DNA from: Acidobacteriota bacterium | GTDB taxonomy: Bacteria > Acidobacteriota > Terriglobia > Terriglobales > Acidobacteriaceae | Length of the DNA stretch: 64,000 nt | Reading direction: 5' to 3' | Assembly (NCBI GenBank): GCA_021780315.1 | Contig: JAJXYY010000018.1 | Span: forward strand, 124,001 to 188,000 | Program-made: the position numbers and the translations under genes | Shown: in pieces, positions 25,422 through 33,780 of the stretch | How the letters are laid out: every line of letters starts with the position of its first letter | How positions within the stretch are numbered: position 1 is the stretch's first letter | Notes under the pieces: model-generated | Told to the model about the DNA's origin: nothing | Database searches by the model: none | The model's input: the letters and a program-made list of their open reading frames with translations, nothing else

Positions 25422-27497
25422 ATGCGCATCCACCCGGCCCGGCTCATCGCAGCTCTCCTGCTCATCTCCCCCGCTGCCTTCGCCCAGCAAACCGTCGCCC
25501 AGCCACCCGCCCAGCCGCTCGCCCAAATGCCCTACGCCCCCAGCCTCGACCCCGCCTCCCTCGATCGTTCCGTCGATCCCTGCACCAACTTCTACCAGTA
25601 CTCCTGCGGCGGCTGGATGAAGAACAATCCCATCCCCGCCGACCAATCCAGTTGGGACGTCTACTCCAAGCTCGCCGACGACAACCAGCAATTCCTCTGG
25701 GGAATCCTCCAGGCCGACGCCACCGCCACCGCCCGCACTCCCGTCCAGCAGAAGGTCGGCGACTACTTCGCCGCCTGCATGGACACCGCTGCCATCGACC
25801 GCCGTGGCCTCACCCCGCTCACCCCCGAACTCGCCGCCATCGACCAACTCCACGACCGAAAATCCCTCATCGCTGCCCTCGGCACCCTCCACCAGCACAG
25901 CTCCGGAACCTTCTTCTTCAACTCCGGCTCCGCTCAGGACCCCGGCGACTCCAGCCAGATCATCGTCGATATCGGTGCCGGCGGTCTTGGCCTTCCCGAC
26001 CGCGACTATTACCTCAAGACCGATGCCAAAAGCATCGAAACTCGCGCCAGGTACCTCGACTACATCACCCACCTGCTCCCCCTCTCCGGCCAGTCCGCCA
26101 CCACCGCCGCCGCCGATGCCGCCACCATCCTCCGCATCGAAACTGCCCTCGCCTCTGCCTCGCTCACCCGCGTAGAACGCCGCGACCCCTACAAGCAGTA
26201 CCACAAGATGACCGTCGCCCAACTAGCCGCCCTCAACCCCGCCATCCCCTGGCCTCAGTACCTCGCCGCCCAGTTCGCCGGCGTCCCCAACCCGCCCGCC
26301 ATCTCCACCCTCAACGTCTCCCAACCCGCATTCCAGCAGGCCGTCAACACCGTCCTCACCACCGAACCGCTCCCCGCCCTCAAGGCCTACCTCCGCTTCC
26401 ACCTCCTCTCCGCCGCCGCACCTTCCCTCTCCACCCCCTTTGAGACCGCAAACTTCGACTTCTACAGCCGCTACCTCCGCGGAACCCAGCAGATGCCTCC
26501 CCGCTGGAAGCGCTGCGTCCGTCAGGTCGATCGCTCCCTCGGCGAGGCCCTCGGCCAGGAGTTTGTCCGCCGTACCTTCTCCCCCGAAACCAAGCAGAAA
26601 ACCCTCCTCATGACTACTCAGATCGAGCAGGCCATGCAGGAAGAAATCCAGCAACTCGACTGGATGAGCCCCGCCACCAAAACCGAAGCCCTCCGCAAAC
26701 TCCACGCCATCCGCAACAAAATCGGCTATCCCGACACCTGGCGCGACTACTCCTCGCTCACCGTCTCCCCCACCGACTACTTCGGCAACACCACCCAGGC
26801 CCACCAGTTCGAGTCCCGCCGCGACTGGGCCAAAGTCGGCAAACCCGTTGACCGCAACGAGTGGGGCATGACCCCACCCACCGTCAACGCCTACTTCGAT
26901 CCCCAGATGAACGACATCAACTTTCCCGCCGGAGTCCTCCAGCCACCCCTCTACGACCCCCGCTCCGACGACGCCCCCAACTACGGCGACACCGGAGCCA
27001 CCATCGGCCACGAACTCACCCACGCCTTCGACGACGAGGGCCGCCAGTTCAGCGCCGAAGGCAACCTCAAGGACTGGTGGACCCCCGCCGACGCCACCGG
27101 CTTCGAGCAGCGCATCAACTGCCTCCGCGACCAGTTCGCCTCCTACACCGTCGTCGACGACATCCACATCAACAGCAAGCTCACCAGCGGAGAAGACGTA
27201 GCCGACCTCGGCGGTACCCTCATCGCCTACATCGCCTGGAAGAAGGCCACCGACAACCTCACCCTTCACCCCATCGACGGCTTCACCCCCGACCAGCGCT
27301 TCTTCATCGGCTTCGCCCAGTGGGCCTGCGAAAACACCCGCCCCGAAGACAGCCGTCTCCGCGCCCTCACCGACCCCCACTCCCCCGGCTTCGCGCGCAT
27401 CAACGGCATCGTCACCAACATGCCCCAGTTCGCTACCGCCTTCGGCTGCAAAGCCTCCCAGCCCATGGTCAAGGCAAAGGTGTGTAAAGTTTGGTAG
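25422..27497 (+). CDS. Secreted M13 family zinc metallopeptidase (neprilysin-like)
   Basis: A 691-residue peptidase with a signal peptide (LIAALLLISPAAFAQ). The N-terminal M13 segment has DPCTNFYQYSCGGWM; the catalytic zinc site is GHELTHAFDDEG (HExxH near residue 529) with the third ligand in GEDVADLGG, where the usual ENxAD appears as EDxAD. Cysteines in pairs suggest periplasmic or extracellular maturation. ATG 25422 follows ACGAGGA; the frame continues to 25368 but the signal peptide fits the later start. It likely degrades small peptides in the envelope. Confidence 0.92.
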   Translation: MRIHPARLIAALLLISPAAFAQQTVAQPPAQPLAQMPYAPSLDPASLDRSVDPCTNFYQYSCGGWMKNNPIPADQSSWDVYSKLADDNQQFLWGILQADATATARTPVQQKVGDYFAACMDTAAIDRRGLTPLTPELAAIDQLHDRKSLIAALGTLHQHSSGTFFFNSGSAQDPGDSSQIIVDIGAGGLGLPDRDYYLKTDAKSIETRARYLDYITHLLPLSGQSATTAAADAATILRIETALASASLTRVERRDPYKQYHKMTVAQLAALNPAIPWPQYLAAQFAGVPNPPAISTLNVSQPAFQQAVNTVLTTEPLPALKAYLRFHLLSAAAPSLSTPFETANFDFYSRYLRGTQQMPPRWKRCVRQVDRSLGEALGQEFVRRTFSPETKQKTLLMTTQIEQAMQEEIQQLDWMSPATKTEALRKLHAIRNKIGYPDTWRDYSSLTVSPTDYFGNTTQAHQFESRRDWAKVGKPVDRNEWGMTPPTVNAYFDPQMNDINFPAGVLQPPLYDPRSDDAPNYGDTGATIGHELTHAFDDEGRQFSAEGNLKDWWTPADATGFEQRINCLRDQFASYTVVDDIHINSKLTSGEDVADLGGTLIAYIAWKKATDNLTLHPIDGFTPDQRFFIGFAQWACENTRPEDSRLRALTDPHSPGFARINGIVTNMPQFATAFGCKASQPMVKAKVCKVW

Positions 27498-27521
27498 AGC
27501 AGTCTTCTGCCAAATGACCCG

Positions 27522-28799
27522 ATGACTAAACACGCCAACCAGAGAACCAGCGTCGCCGCCCTCATGGGCACCCCCATCGTCGATGCCCAGGGCAGCCCCA
27601 TCGGCCACGTCAAGGAGTTCGCCGTCACACCGCTTGTCGACGCCTTCCACGTCCACGGCATCGTCTTCAAGCGCGTCGCCGCCCCTCGCCACGCCCCCCG
27701 CGCCCTCGTCCCTATCGCCGATCTCCAACTCACCGACACCGGCGCCATGCAACTCCGCGAGACCGCCCGCCCCACCGACCTGCCCGACGATGAGACCTTT
27801 CTCCTTCTCGAGCGCGATCTCCTCGATCAGCAGATCATCGACGTCAACGGCCACAAAGTCGTCCGCGTCAACGACGTCGATCTCGTCTGGGAGCCCATCT
27901 CCGACTCTAGCCCCGACCTCCTCCTCCGCATCGCAGAGGTTGAGGTAGGCCTGCGCGGTGCTGCCCGCCGCCTCCTCAAGGGCCTCCCCGAAAACACCGT
28001 CCACGCCATCGCCGAGCGCTTCAGCGCCAGTGTCATCCCCTGGAACTTCGTCGACCTCATCGATCGCGATCCCGCCCGCCGCGTCCGCCTCAAAATCGAG
28101 CAGGAGGGCCTCGCCAACATGCACCCCTCCGATCTCGCCGACATCCTAGAAGAACTCGCCCCCGCCGAGCGTCACGCCCTCTTCATCAGTCTCGACGAAG
28201 AGGTCGCAGCCGAGGCCCTCGAAGAAGTCACCCCCAAAATGCAGCAGACCCTCATCGAGTCCCTGGATTCCGAGCAGATCGCAGGCATCGTCGAGGAGAT
28301 GGACCCCGGTGCCGCCGCAGACCTCCTCTCCGAGATGTCCGATGAGCGCTCTGAAGCCATCCTCGATGAGATGGACCCCGAAGAGCGTCAGGAAGTCGAG
28401 GAACTCCTCGAATTCGAGGGCGACTCTGCCGCCGGACGCATGACCACCGAGTACCTCGCACTCCCCCACGACGCCACCGTCGCCCACGCCATCGCCGCAC
28501 TCCACGACTACGAGGGCGATATCGACACCCTCACCGAGATCTATCTCCTCGACCCCGAAGAGCGCATCACCGCCCTCATCCCCATCGTCCAACTCCTGCT
28601 CGCCACCCCCGAAGCAGCCCTCGACGCCCTCCCCCACGGACACCTCGTCACCTGCAACGGCGACGCCAACGGACGTAAAGTCGCCGAACTCTTCGACAAA
28701 TACAATCTCCGTGCCCTCCCCGTCCTCGACAACGACAAAAAACTCATCGGCGTCGTCCATGCCGAGCAGGTCATCGCGCTTCTCCGCGCCAAAAAATAA
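27522..28799 (+). CDS. Soluble PRC-barrel / MgtE_N / CBS-pair protein, candidate magnesium sensor
   Basis: A 425-residue protein with no membrane helices. Residues about 10-145 resemble two PRC-barrel-type strands (PIVDAQGSPIGHVKEF, VNGHKVVRVNDVDLVW). Residues about 205-305 match the MgtE N domain (HPSDLADILEELAPAERHAL, LDSEQIAGIVEEMDPG), and about 305-420 match the paired CBS domains (GRMTTEYLALPHDATV, NLRALPVLDNDKKLIGVV). In MgtE channels this cytosolic part binds magnesium and gates the pore, but the transmembrane channel domain is absent here. An Nramp-family gene with magnesium-type features lies two genes downstream, so it may control that carrier. Confidence 0.85.
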   Translation: MTKHANQRTSVAALMGTPIVDAQGSPIGHVKEFAVTPLVDAFHVHGIVFKRVAAPRHAPRALVPIADLQLTDTGAMQLRETARPTDLPDDETFLLLERDLLDQQIIDVNGHKVVRVNDVDLVWEPISDSSPDLLLRIAEVEVGLRGAARRLLKGLPENTVHAIAERFSASVIPWNFVDLIDRDPARRVRLKIEQEGLANMHPSDLADILEELAPAERHALFISLDEEVAAEALEEVTPKMQQTLIESLDSEQIAGIVEEMDPGAAADLLSEMSDERSEAILDEMDPEERQEVEELLEFEGDSAAGRMTTEYLALPHDATVAHAIAALHDYEGDIDTLTEIYLLDPEERITALIPIVQLLLATPEAALDALPHGHLVTCNGDANGRKVAELFDKYNLRALPVLDNDKKLIGVVHAEQVIALLRAKK

Positions 28800-28807
28800 C
28801 CACCCCC

Positions 28808-29845
28808 ATGAAGATCCTCTACGCCTCCCAACTCTCGCCCAACGACTCCTCGCTCTACCGCCTCTGGGCCCTCGAACGACTCGGCCACACCGTCATCCCC
28901 CTCAACTTCTACGACTACCAATCGTCCAACCAGCTCCTCCGCAAAATCGTCTACCGGCTCAGCGCTGGCCCTGGCGTAGACCGCCTCAACCGCGACCTCC
29001 TCCACCTCGCCCAATCCGAAAAGCCCGACCTCCTCTGGGCCGACAAGCTCCTCTGGATGAAGCCGAAGACCCTCGACCGCCTCCGCGACCTCGGCATCCC
29101 CACCATCAGCTACATGATCGACAACCCCTTCGGCCCCCGTCAGGACCCCGGCTGGCGCCTCTACATGAAGTCCATCCCCCACTACGACCTCCACGTCGTC
29201 CAGCGCGATAAAAACATCCTCGACTACCGCCAGCGAGCAGCCCGCGACGTCATCAAAATCCAGACCGCCTACGAGCCCACCATCCACTTTCCCCCACCCC
29301 CCACCTGGTCCGACGCCGACCGCAACCGCGACGTCTCCTTCGTCGGCACCCCCTACGACGACCGCGCCACCACCCTCACCCGCCTCTCCGAACTCAACCA
29401 GTTCGGTGTCACTATCTCCGGCAACCAGCGCGCCTGGCAACGCGCCCTCACCCCCCAGGCCTTCACCAACCTCTACCGCGAGGGCGAACTCTTCCTCGAC
29501 CAGTACCGCGAAGCCATCTGGCGCTCCAAAATCAATCTCAGCTTCCTCACCCACTCCAACCAGGACGAGTTCGTCCACAAAAGCTTCGAGATCGCCGCCT
29601 GCGGTGGCTTCCTCCTCGCCGAACGCTCTCAGGGCCACCTCGACCGCTTCCGCGAAGACGAAGAGGCCGTCTTCTTCTCCTCCTTTGACGAGTGCGTCCA
29701 GAAGATCCGCCGCTACCTCCCCGACCCCGCCGCCCGTGCCCGCATCGCCGCCGCCGGACAGGCCCGCGCCCTCCGCGACGGCTACCACAACGACCACCAG
29801 GTAGCCCTCATCCTCAACAGAATCCAGCCAAAAATCCACGCATAA
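28808..29845 (+). CDS. CgeB-like glycosyltransferase
   Basis: A 345-residue predicted glycosyltransferase of the CgeB/Glyco_trans_1_2 type. It opens with the Rossmann strand MKILYASQLSPNDSSLYRLW, has SYMIDNPFGPR and DLHVVQRDKN in the middle, and the donor-site region KSFEIAACGGFLLAERSQGH near residue 260, which is characteristic of this group. No signal or membrane helix is seen. ATG 28808 lies 8 bases after the stop of the PRC-MgtE_N-CBS gene, so they are probably co-transcribed. The acceptor is unknown; protein, spore or surface glycan modification are all possible. Confidence 0.75.
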   Translation: MKILYASQLSPNDSSLYRLWALERLGHTVIPLNFYDYQSSNQLLRKIVYRLSAGPGVDRLNRDLLHLAQSEKPDLLWADKLLWMKPKTLDRLRDLGIPTISYMIDNPFGPRQDPGWRLYMKSIPHYDLHVVQRDKNILDYRQRAARDVIKIQTAYEPTIHFPPPPTWSDADRNRDVSFVGTPYDDRATTLTRLSELNQFGVTISGNQRAWQRALTPQAFTNLYREGELFLDQYREAIWRSKINLSFLTHSNQDEFVHKSFEIAACGGFLLAERSQGHLDRFREDEEAVFFSSFDECVQKIRRYLPDPAARARIAAAGQARALRDGYHNDHQVALILNRIQPKIHA

Positions 29846-29889
29846 ATCCGCCCTGCCCCCCTCGCTACCCACTCCGCCCGCAATTCACA

Positions 29890-30020
29890 GCCCGGGTGCC
29901 CCATACATACCGCAGCCTCATCGCGGGATGTGTGGGAAGGTAAACCGTCAATCTAGCCGCTGTTGTCGTTGTCTGTTTTTATTAGTTGTCATCCTTCGCG
30001 CAGTGGAGGACCTGCTGTTG
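29890..30020. repeat. Hairpin repeat copy A, upstream of the Nramp gene
   Basis: The first 49 bases (29890-29938) are identical to 31488-31536, and similarity continues to about 30020. A 14-bp imperfect stem (29900-29913 with 29923-29936; one mismatch, one G-T pair) lies between the conserved flanks CCGGGTGCCCCAT and GTGGGAAGGTAAACC. A second motif follows at 29988-30013, TGTCATCCTTCGCGCAGTGG, a short dyad of the kind common in acidobacterial intergenic DNA. No coding frame is supported. Confidence 0.85.
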
Positions 30021-30119
30021 TCTTTGCCCTTACTCTTTCCCCGCCCCCCCACCCCACCTGTTCACCCTCTCGCTACTCCCCCCATATCCTTCCCCAATTC
30101 ACAGGCCGCTGCCCCCATC

Positions 30120-30210
30120 TGCGCTAACCTGATACAGGTACAGATAAGCTAAAGGCTTGGCACTCGCAGGGAACTCCCTCGTCGGCCGACACCCAGCGGA
30201 GGAGCAGGCA
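30120..30210 (+). promoter_or_regulatory. Possible structured leader of the Nramp gene
   Basis: Four short dyads follow one another ahead of the start codon: ACCTG/CAGGT (30127-30139), AAGC/GCTT (30146-30158), AGGGA/TCCCT (30168-30179) and the palindrome GTCGGCCGAC (30181-30190), then GGAGGAG at 30198-30204. This may be a folded 5' leader. It does not match the Mn (yybP-ykoY) or M-box magnesium riboswitch motifs that I could recall, so a ligand cannot be named. Confidence 0.3.
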
Positions 30211-31461
30211 ATGACGTCGTGGCGCAACTGGAGAACTCGGCTGATGATCTTCTTCGCCGTCTTCGGTCCCGGATTCATCACCGCCAACGTCGACAACGAC
30301 TCCGGAGGCATCCTCACCTACTCCCAGGCCGGAGCCCAGTACGGATACACCCTGCTCTGGACCATGATCCCCATCACCCTCGCCCTCATCGTCGTTCAGG
30401 AGATGTGCGCGCGCATGGGTGCCGTCACCGGAAAAGGTCTCAGCGACCTCATCCGCGAAGAGTTCGGCCTGCGCATCACCTTTGTCGTCATGATCCTGCT
30501 CGTCATCGTCAACTTCGGCAACGTCGTCGCCGAGTTCTCAGGCATCGCCGGCAGCATGCAGCTCTTCCACATCAGTAAATATCTCAGCGTCCCCGTCTGC
30601 GCCTTCCTCGTCTGGTTCCTCGTCGTCAAAGGCGACTACAAAAGCGTCGAAAAGATCTTCCTCATCGCCAGCGTCTTCTACATCGCTTACATCGTCGCTG
30701 GCGTCCTCAGCGGTCCCGACTGGCACCTCGCCATCCTCCAGACCGTCAAGCTCCCCGCCCGCAGCGTCTGGAGCAACAAAACCTACATCTACATGACCAT
30801 CGGGGTCATCGGAACCACCATCGCCCCGTGGATGCAGTTCTACCTCCAGTCCTCCATCGTCGAGAAGGGAATTGGCGTCCGCCAGTACAAAGCCTCCCGC
30901 CTCGACGTCATCGTCGGCTCCATCTTCACCGACGTCGTCGCCTGGTTCATCATCGTCGCCTGCGCCGCCACCCTCTACGTCCACGGCATCCGCAACATCG
31001 CCGACCCCTCCGACGCCGCCGAAGCCATGAAGCCCCTCGCCGGCCAGTACGCCTTCATCCTCTTCGCCGCCGGCCTCTTCAACGCCTCCCTCTTCGCCGC
31101 CTCCATCCTCCCCCTCACCACCGCCTACACCGTCTGCGAGGGCCTCGGCTTCGAGAGCGGCGTCGACAAGCACTTCAACGAAGCCCCTTTCTTCTACTGG
31201 CTATACACCCTGCTCATCGCCCTCGGAGCCGGTGTCGTCCTCACCCCCAACTTCCCCCTCGTCAAAGTCATCATCCTCTCCCAGGTCCTCAACGGTGTCC
31301 TCCTCCCCATCATCCTCATCTTCATGCTCAAGCTCATCAACAAGCACGAGCTCATGGGCAAGTACACCAACACCCTCTGGTTCAACATCGTCTCCTGGAT
31401 CACCGCCATCATCGTCATCGCACTCTCCCTCATGCTCGTCTGGAACACCCTCCACACCTAG
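30211..31461 (+). CDS. Nramp-family divalent metal transporter with magnesium-type (NRMT-like) metal site
   Basis: A 416-residue inner-membrane carrier of the Nramp fold, about 11 helices. Aligned by eye with MntH, helix 1 reads GPGFITANVDNDSGG in place of the DPGN motif (D30-S-G-G33), and helix 6 reads VIGTTIAPWMQ in place of MPH, so the metal-binding asparagine and methionine of Mn/Fe Nramps are glycine and alanine (A205). Such changes are typical of Nramp-related magnesium transporters. ATG 30211 has GGAGGAG 6 bases upstream; the frame is open to 30157 without support. The upstream MgtE_N-CBS protein fits a magnesium role. Near-identical repeats flank the gene. Confidence 0.88.
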   Translation: MTSWRNWRTRLMIFFAVFGPGFITANVDNDSGGILTYSQAGAQYGYTLLWTMIPITLALIVVQEMCARMGAVTGKGLSDLIREEFGLRITFVVMILLVIVNFGNVVAEFSGIAGSMQLFHISKYLSVPVCAFLVWFLVVKGDYKSVEKIFLIASVFYIAYIVAGVLSGPDWHLAILQTVKLPARSVWSNKTYIYMTIGVIGTTIAPWMQFYLQSSIVEKGIGVRQYKASRLDVIVGSIFTDVVAWFIIVACAATLYVHGIRNIADPSDAAEAMKPLAGQYAFILFAAGLFNASLFAASILPLTTAYTVCEGLGFESGVDKHFNEAPFFYWLYTLLIALGAGVVLTPNFPLVKVIILSQVLNGVLLPIILIFMLKLINKHELMGKYTNTLWFNIVSWITAIIVIALSLMLVWNTLHT

Positions 31462-31487
31462 CCCCAACCCCAAATCCACCACTCAAA

Positions 31488-31614
31488 GCCCGGGTGCCCC
31501 ATACATACCGCAGCCTCATCGCGGGATGTGTGGGAATGTAAACCGCCAACCTAGCCGCCGCTGCCTGTTTTTTAGTTGTCATCCTTCGCGAAGCGGAGGA
31601 TCTGATTTTGTCCT
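31488..31614. repeat. Hairpin repeat copy B, downstream of the Nramp gene
   Basis: The 49 bases 31488-31536 match copy A exactly, and the following 25 bases differ at only a few sites. The same 14-bp stem and the same flanks CCGGGTGCCCCAT and GTGGGAATGTAAACC are present. The second dyad motif follows at about 31580-31604, ATCCTTCGCGAAGCGGAGGAT. Together with copy A it brackets the transporter gene in direct orientation about 1.6 kb apart. Confidence 0.85.
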
Positions 31615-31790
31615 TGCCGTTGCCTGCCCTTGCCGTTGCCCTTACCTTCTTAAGGTAGGCGAGGGCTTCAGCCCTCGCATCCAACACCCCACCACGCCTC
31701 TTCCACTCTGCCGAAGGCATTCGTGCAGGCGAAGCCGAAACGAAAATATATCGCCTTTGCCGTTGCCTGTTTTTACCCCACCCCAAACCC
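31615..31790. repeat. Mosaic of short intergenic repeats, no gene
   Basis: This stretch holds a perfect 9-bp hairpin with a 2-base loop, GCGAGGGCT at 31659-31667 and AGCCCTCGC at 31670-31678, plus reiterated TTGCC(G/C)TTGCC words (31614-31645 and 31755-31765). No T tract or coding frame was seen. It looks like successive insertions of different short repeat families. Confidence 0.5.
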
Positions 31791-32255
31791 CTAAAGCAAC
31801 TTGCCTTCCGACAAATCCCGAATCAGCCCCAGATCCGCCGCCAGAAAGTCATACTCCGGCAATGTCCCCAACGGAGCCCATCGCATCTCGTTGAAGATCC
31901 GGTTCTCCAGCTCCCCATCAAATCGGTCCACCACAAAAAACTGTAGGTCGATCGTCCCGCCATTCCGGTACTTGTGCCGAATATGCGCGATCCGCCGCCC
32001 AATCACCGCCGATATCCCCAGCTCTTCGTTCAGTTCGCGTGCCAGCGCATCTTCCGAAGTCTCCCCCAGCTCAATCTTTCCCCCGGGAAACTCCCACTTC
32101 AAGCTCATCGGCTGGTCCGGACGCCGCTGACAGATCAGCACCTCCGTCACTCCCTCTGCGCCCACGCGCAGAATCAGAGCCGCCACCACCAACCGCACCG
32201 GCTTGGCTTCGAGCGTCTCTGTATATCCATCCAGCTTGCGTATAGGCTCTTTCAC
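31791..32255 (-). CDS. Nudix hydrolase, MutT-like
   Basis: A pyrophosphohydrolase of about 154 residues. The Nudix box is complete: GGKIELGETSEDALARELNE followed by ELGI, with the catalytic glutamates. The preceding KWEFPGGK and following strands resemble MutT enzymes that remove oxidised nucleotides such as 8-oxo-dGTP; other nucleotide substrates are possible. I place the start at GTG 32255, which gives a normal length; the frame continues to TTG 32357, which would overlap the 3' end of the HAD gene by 55 bases. It is probably co-transcribed with that gene. Confidence 0.85.
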   Translation of the reverse strand: MKEPIRKLDGYTETLEAKPVRLVVAALILRVGAEGVTEVLICQRRPDQPMSLKWEFPGGKIELGETSEDALARELNEELGISAVIGRRIAHIRHKYRNGGTIDLQFFVVDRFDGELENRIFNEMRWAPLGTLPEYDFLAADLGLIRDLSEGKLL

Positions 32256-32302
32256 CGTCTCTAGTTTAGACGGTAAACGCCGTGCAAAAGCTTCACCATT
32301 CG

Positions 32303-33040
32303 TTACTTGGAAGAAATACCCCGAGGCGCAACCGACGCTGGCCAATACACCGGCCAACCCTCCGCCGCACTCCGCGCTATCAGCTCCGCCGAAGGGTTCA
32401 CCGGAAACGCCCGCCGCGCTATCCCCAGCATCGCCGCATCATGCACCGAATTCCCAAACACCGCGTCCGGAGCTACAATCCCCACCCGTGCCAGCGAAGC
32501 CACTTTGCCCTCATCCGTCGGCACATCCAGCAGCTTCTCCGTCACCACCCCGTCCACCACCTGCACCCGCGCCGCCAGCACCCGCTCCGCCGCAATCCCA
32601 AACCGCGTCACACCCTCTTCAATCACCCAGTCGTTGGTCGAGCTCACCGCCCAAATCTCTACGCCCTTGGCCTTCAACTCCCCCACCAGTTCCAGCATCT
32701 CCGGAAAGATATTCTTCTCAATCTGGCTCGCAAAAAACTCCCGCGCCGCCCTCCGCATCTCCTCCTCGCGCAGCCCGTGGTACATCTGCACCATCTCCCC
32801 GCAGATCGTCAGCTCCGAAACCTCACCCCGCCTATACCCGCGATACCGCGCATCGATCCAGTCCGTTGTCTCCCGCGACACCAGCCCCGTATCGATCGAC
32901 CACTTCATAAACGTCGATCCCGCATCCCCCGACCACAACGTCCCATCGCAATCGAACACCGCCACCACCGGCTCCAACCCACGCACCGCCCCATGAAACT
33001 CCGCCGTACTCAAGCTCTCAGCCAAAACCTTCTCCACCAT
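32303..33040 (-). CDS. HAD-superfamily phosphatase, SerB-like
   Basis: A 245-residue HAD phosphatase. Motif I is VFDCDGTLW with the nucleophilic and acid-base aspartates; motif II is in WAVSSTNDWV; the motif III/IV region is FGNSVHDAAML with the metal aspartate. A helical cap lies between. It resembles phosphoserine phosphatase-like proteins, but the substrate cannot be assigned. Start choice is uncertain: ATG 33040 has GGAAGAG 9 bases upstream, while the frame is open to TTG 33112 over an AT-rich, promoter-like stretch. The Nudix gene follows 47 bases downstream. Confidence 0.8.
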   Translation of the reverse strand: MVEKVLAESLSTAEFHGAVRGLEPVVAVFDCDGTLWSGDAGSTFMKWSIDTGLVSRETTDWIDARYRGYRRGEVSELTICGEMVQMYHGLREEEMRRAAREFFASQIEKNIFPEMLELVGELKAKGVEIWAVSSTNDWVIEEGVTRFGIAAERVLAARVQVVDGVVTEKLLDVPTDEGKVASLARVGIVAPDAVFGNSVHDAAMLGIARRAFPVNPSAELIARSAAEGWPVYWPASVAPRGISSK

Positions 33041-33144
33041 CACTCTCAACTCTTCCGCGCGGCCTTCCCGCACTCCGAAATATCGCAATCCTAATCTCTC
33101 TATCTTACCCAACCAACATTACAAATCAGTTGATTTTCCCCACC

Positions 33145-33780
33145 CTAAATCGGCTTGATCCCCTCCACCACACTCACCCCACTCGGCACCACAAACACAA
33201 AGTCCCCATCCTTCACCGGCACATTCTCCTTCATCTCCGAGAACGTAAACTCCGTCACCGCCCCATCCACCTCTTCCAGCTTCATCCGCTCAATCGCCCC
33301 CGCCGCCGACACTCCCAGCGTCAACAGCTTCACCCGCTCCCCCATCCCCTTCGGCACACCGCTAATCCGGAACCCGCCGCCCTCAGGCGCCACCGCAATC
33401 CCGTCCAGCTCTTTCTTCAACTGCGTATGCCCCAGCAGAAACCGCAGTGGCGACCGCAGATCATCCAGTTCCTTCGCCGGAACCCGCTGCACCTGCGCAT
33501 CCCCCGGCGTATAGAACCACGCATACTTCCCATCCAGCACAAACACCTTACCCACCGGCTCCGCGTAGCTCCACCGCATCCGCCCCGGCTTCTTCAGCAG
33601 CAGCGTGCCTTCTTCCGAGCGGTCCATCCCCATCCCGCTGTAGCGCTCCACATAGTGCGTCCGCAGCGAGTTCAGATGGTTGTAGTGGTCATCCACCTTG
33701 CGGATGATCGCCGCATCATCCTGCGCCAGCAACGTCGCAGCCCAACCCAGCACCGCAAGCAGAACAAGCCGCTTGATCAT
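33145..33780 (-). CDS. Periplasmic LolA-like lipoprotein carrier protein
   Basis: A 211-residue exported protein: signal peptide LVLLAVLGWAATLLAQ, then a LolA/LolB-type half-barrel with FSEMKENVPV and RPGRMRW-like features (KKPGRMRWSYAEPVGKVFV). LolA family members ferry lipoproteins across the periplasm; acidobacterial relatives are often annotated only as outer-membrane lipoprotein carriers. ATG 33780 shares one base with the stop of the prepilin gene (TAATG), so the two are translationally coupled, an unusual pairing. Confidence 0.85.
   Translation of the reverse strand: MIKRLVLLAVLGWAATLLAQDDAAIIRKVDDHYNHLNSLRTHYVERYSGMGMDRSEEGTLLLKKPGRMRWSYAEPVGKVFVLDGKYAWFYTPGDAQVQRVPAKELDDLRSPLRFLLGHTQLKKELDGIAVAPEGGGFRISGVPKGMGERVKLLTLGVSAAGAIERMKLEEVDGAVTEFTFSEMKENVPVKDGDFVFVVPSGVSVVEGIKPI

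Noticed and set aside
26223-28124. A 633-residue open frame on the minus strand, with other long antisense frames at 17712-19289, 941-2236, 9261-10805 and 34099-36156
   Set aside because: They lie antisense to well-supported genes. The strong C bias at third codon positions removes stop codons on the other strand. The products are rich in D, E, G and V or in P, R and S and show no motifs.
27522-28799. Full MgtE magnesium channel
   Set aside because: No hydrophobic segments follow the CBS domains; the frame ends there.
30120-30210. Known manganese or magnesium riboswitch before the Nramp gene
   Set aside because: Several hairpins are visible, but I found none of the conserved words of yybP-ykoY or M-box elements. 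I keep it only as a possible structured leader.
29890-31614. Composite transposon carrying the Nramp gene
   Set aside because: The flanking repeats are about 125 bases without any transposase or terminal inverted repeats; they fit an intergenic hairpin family better.
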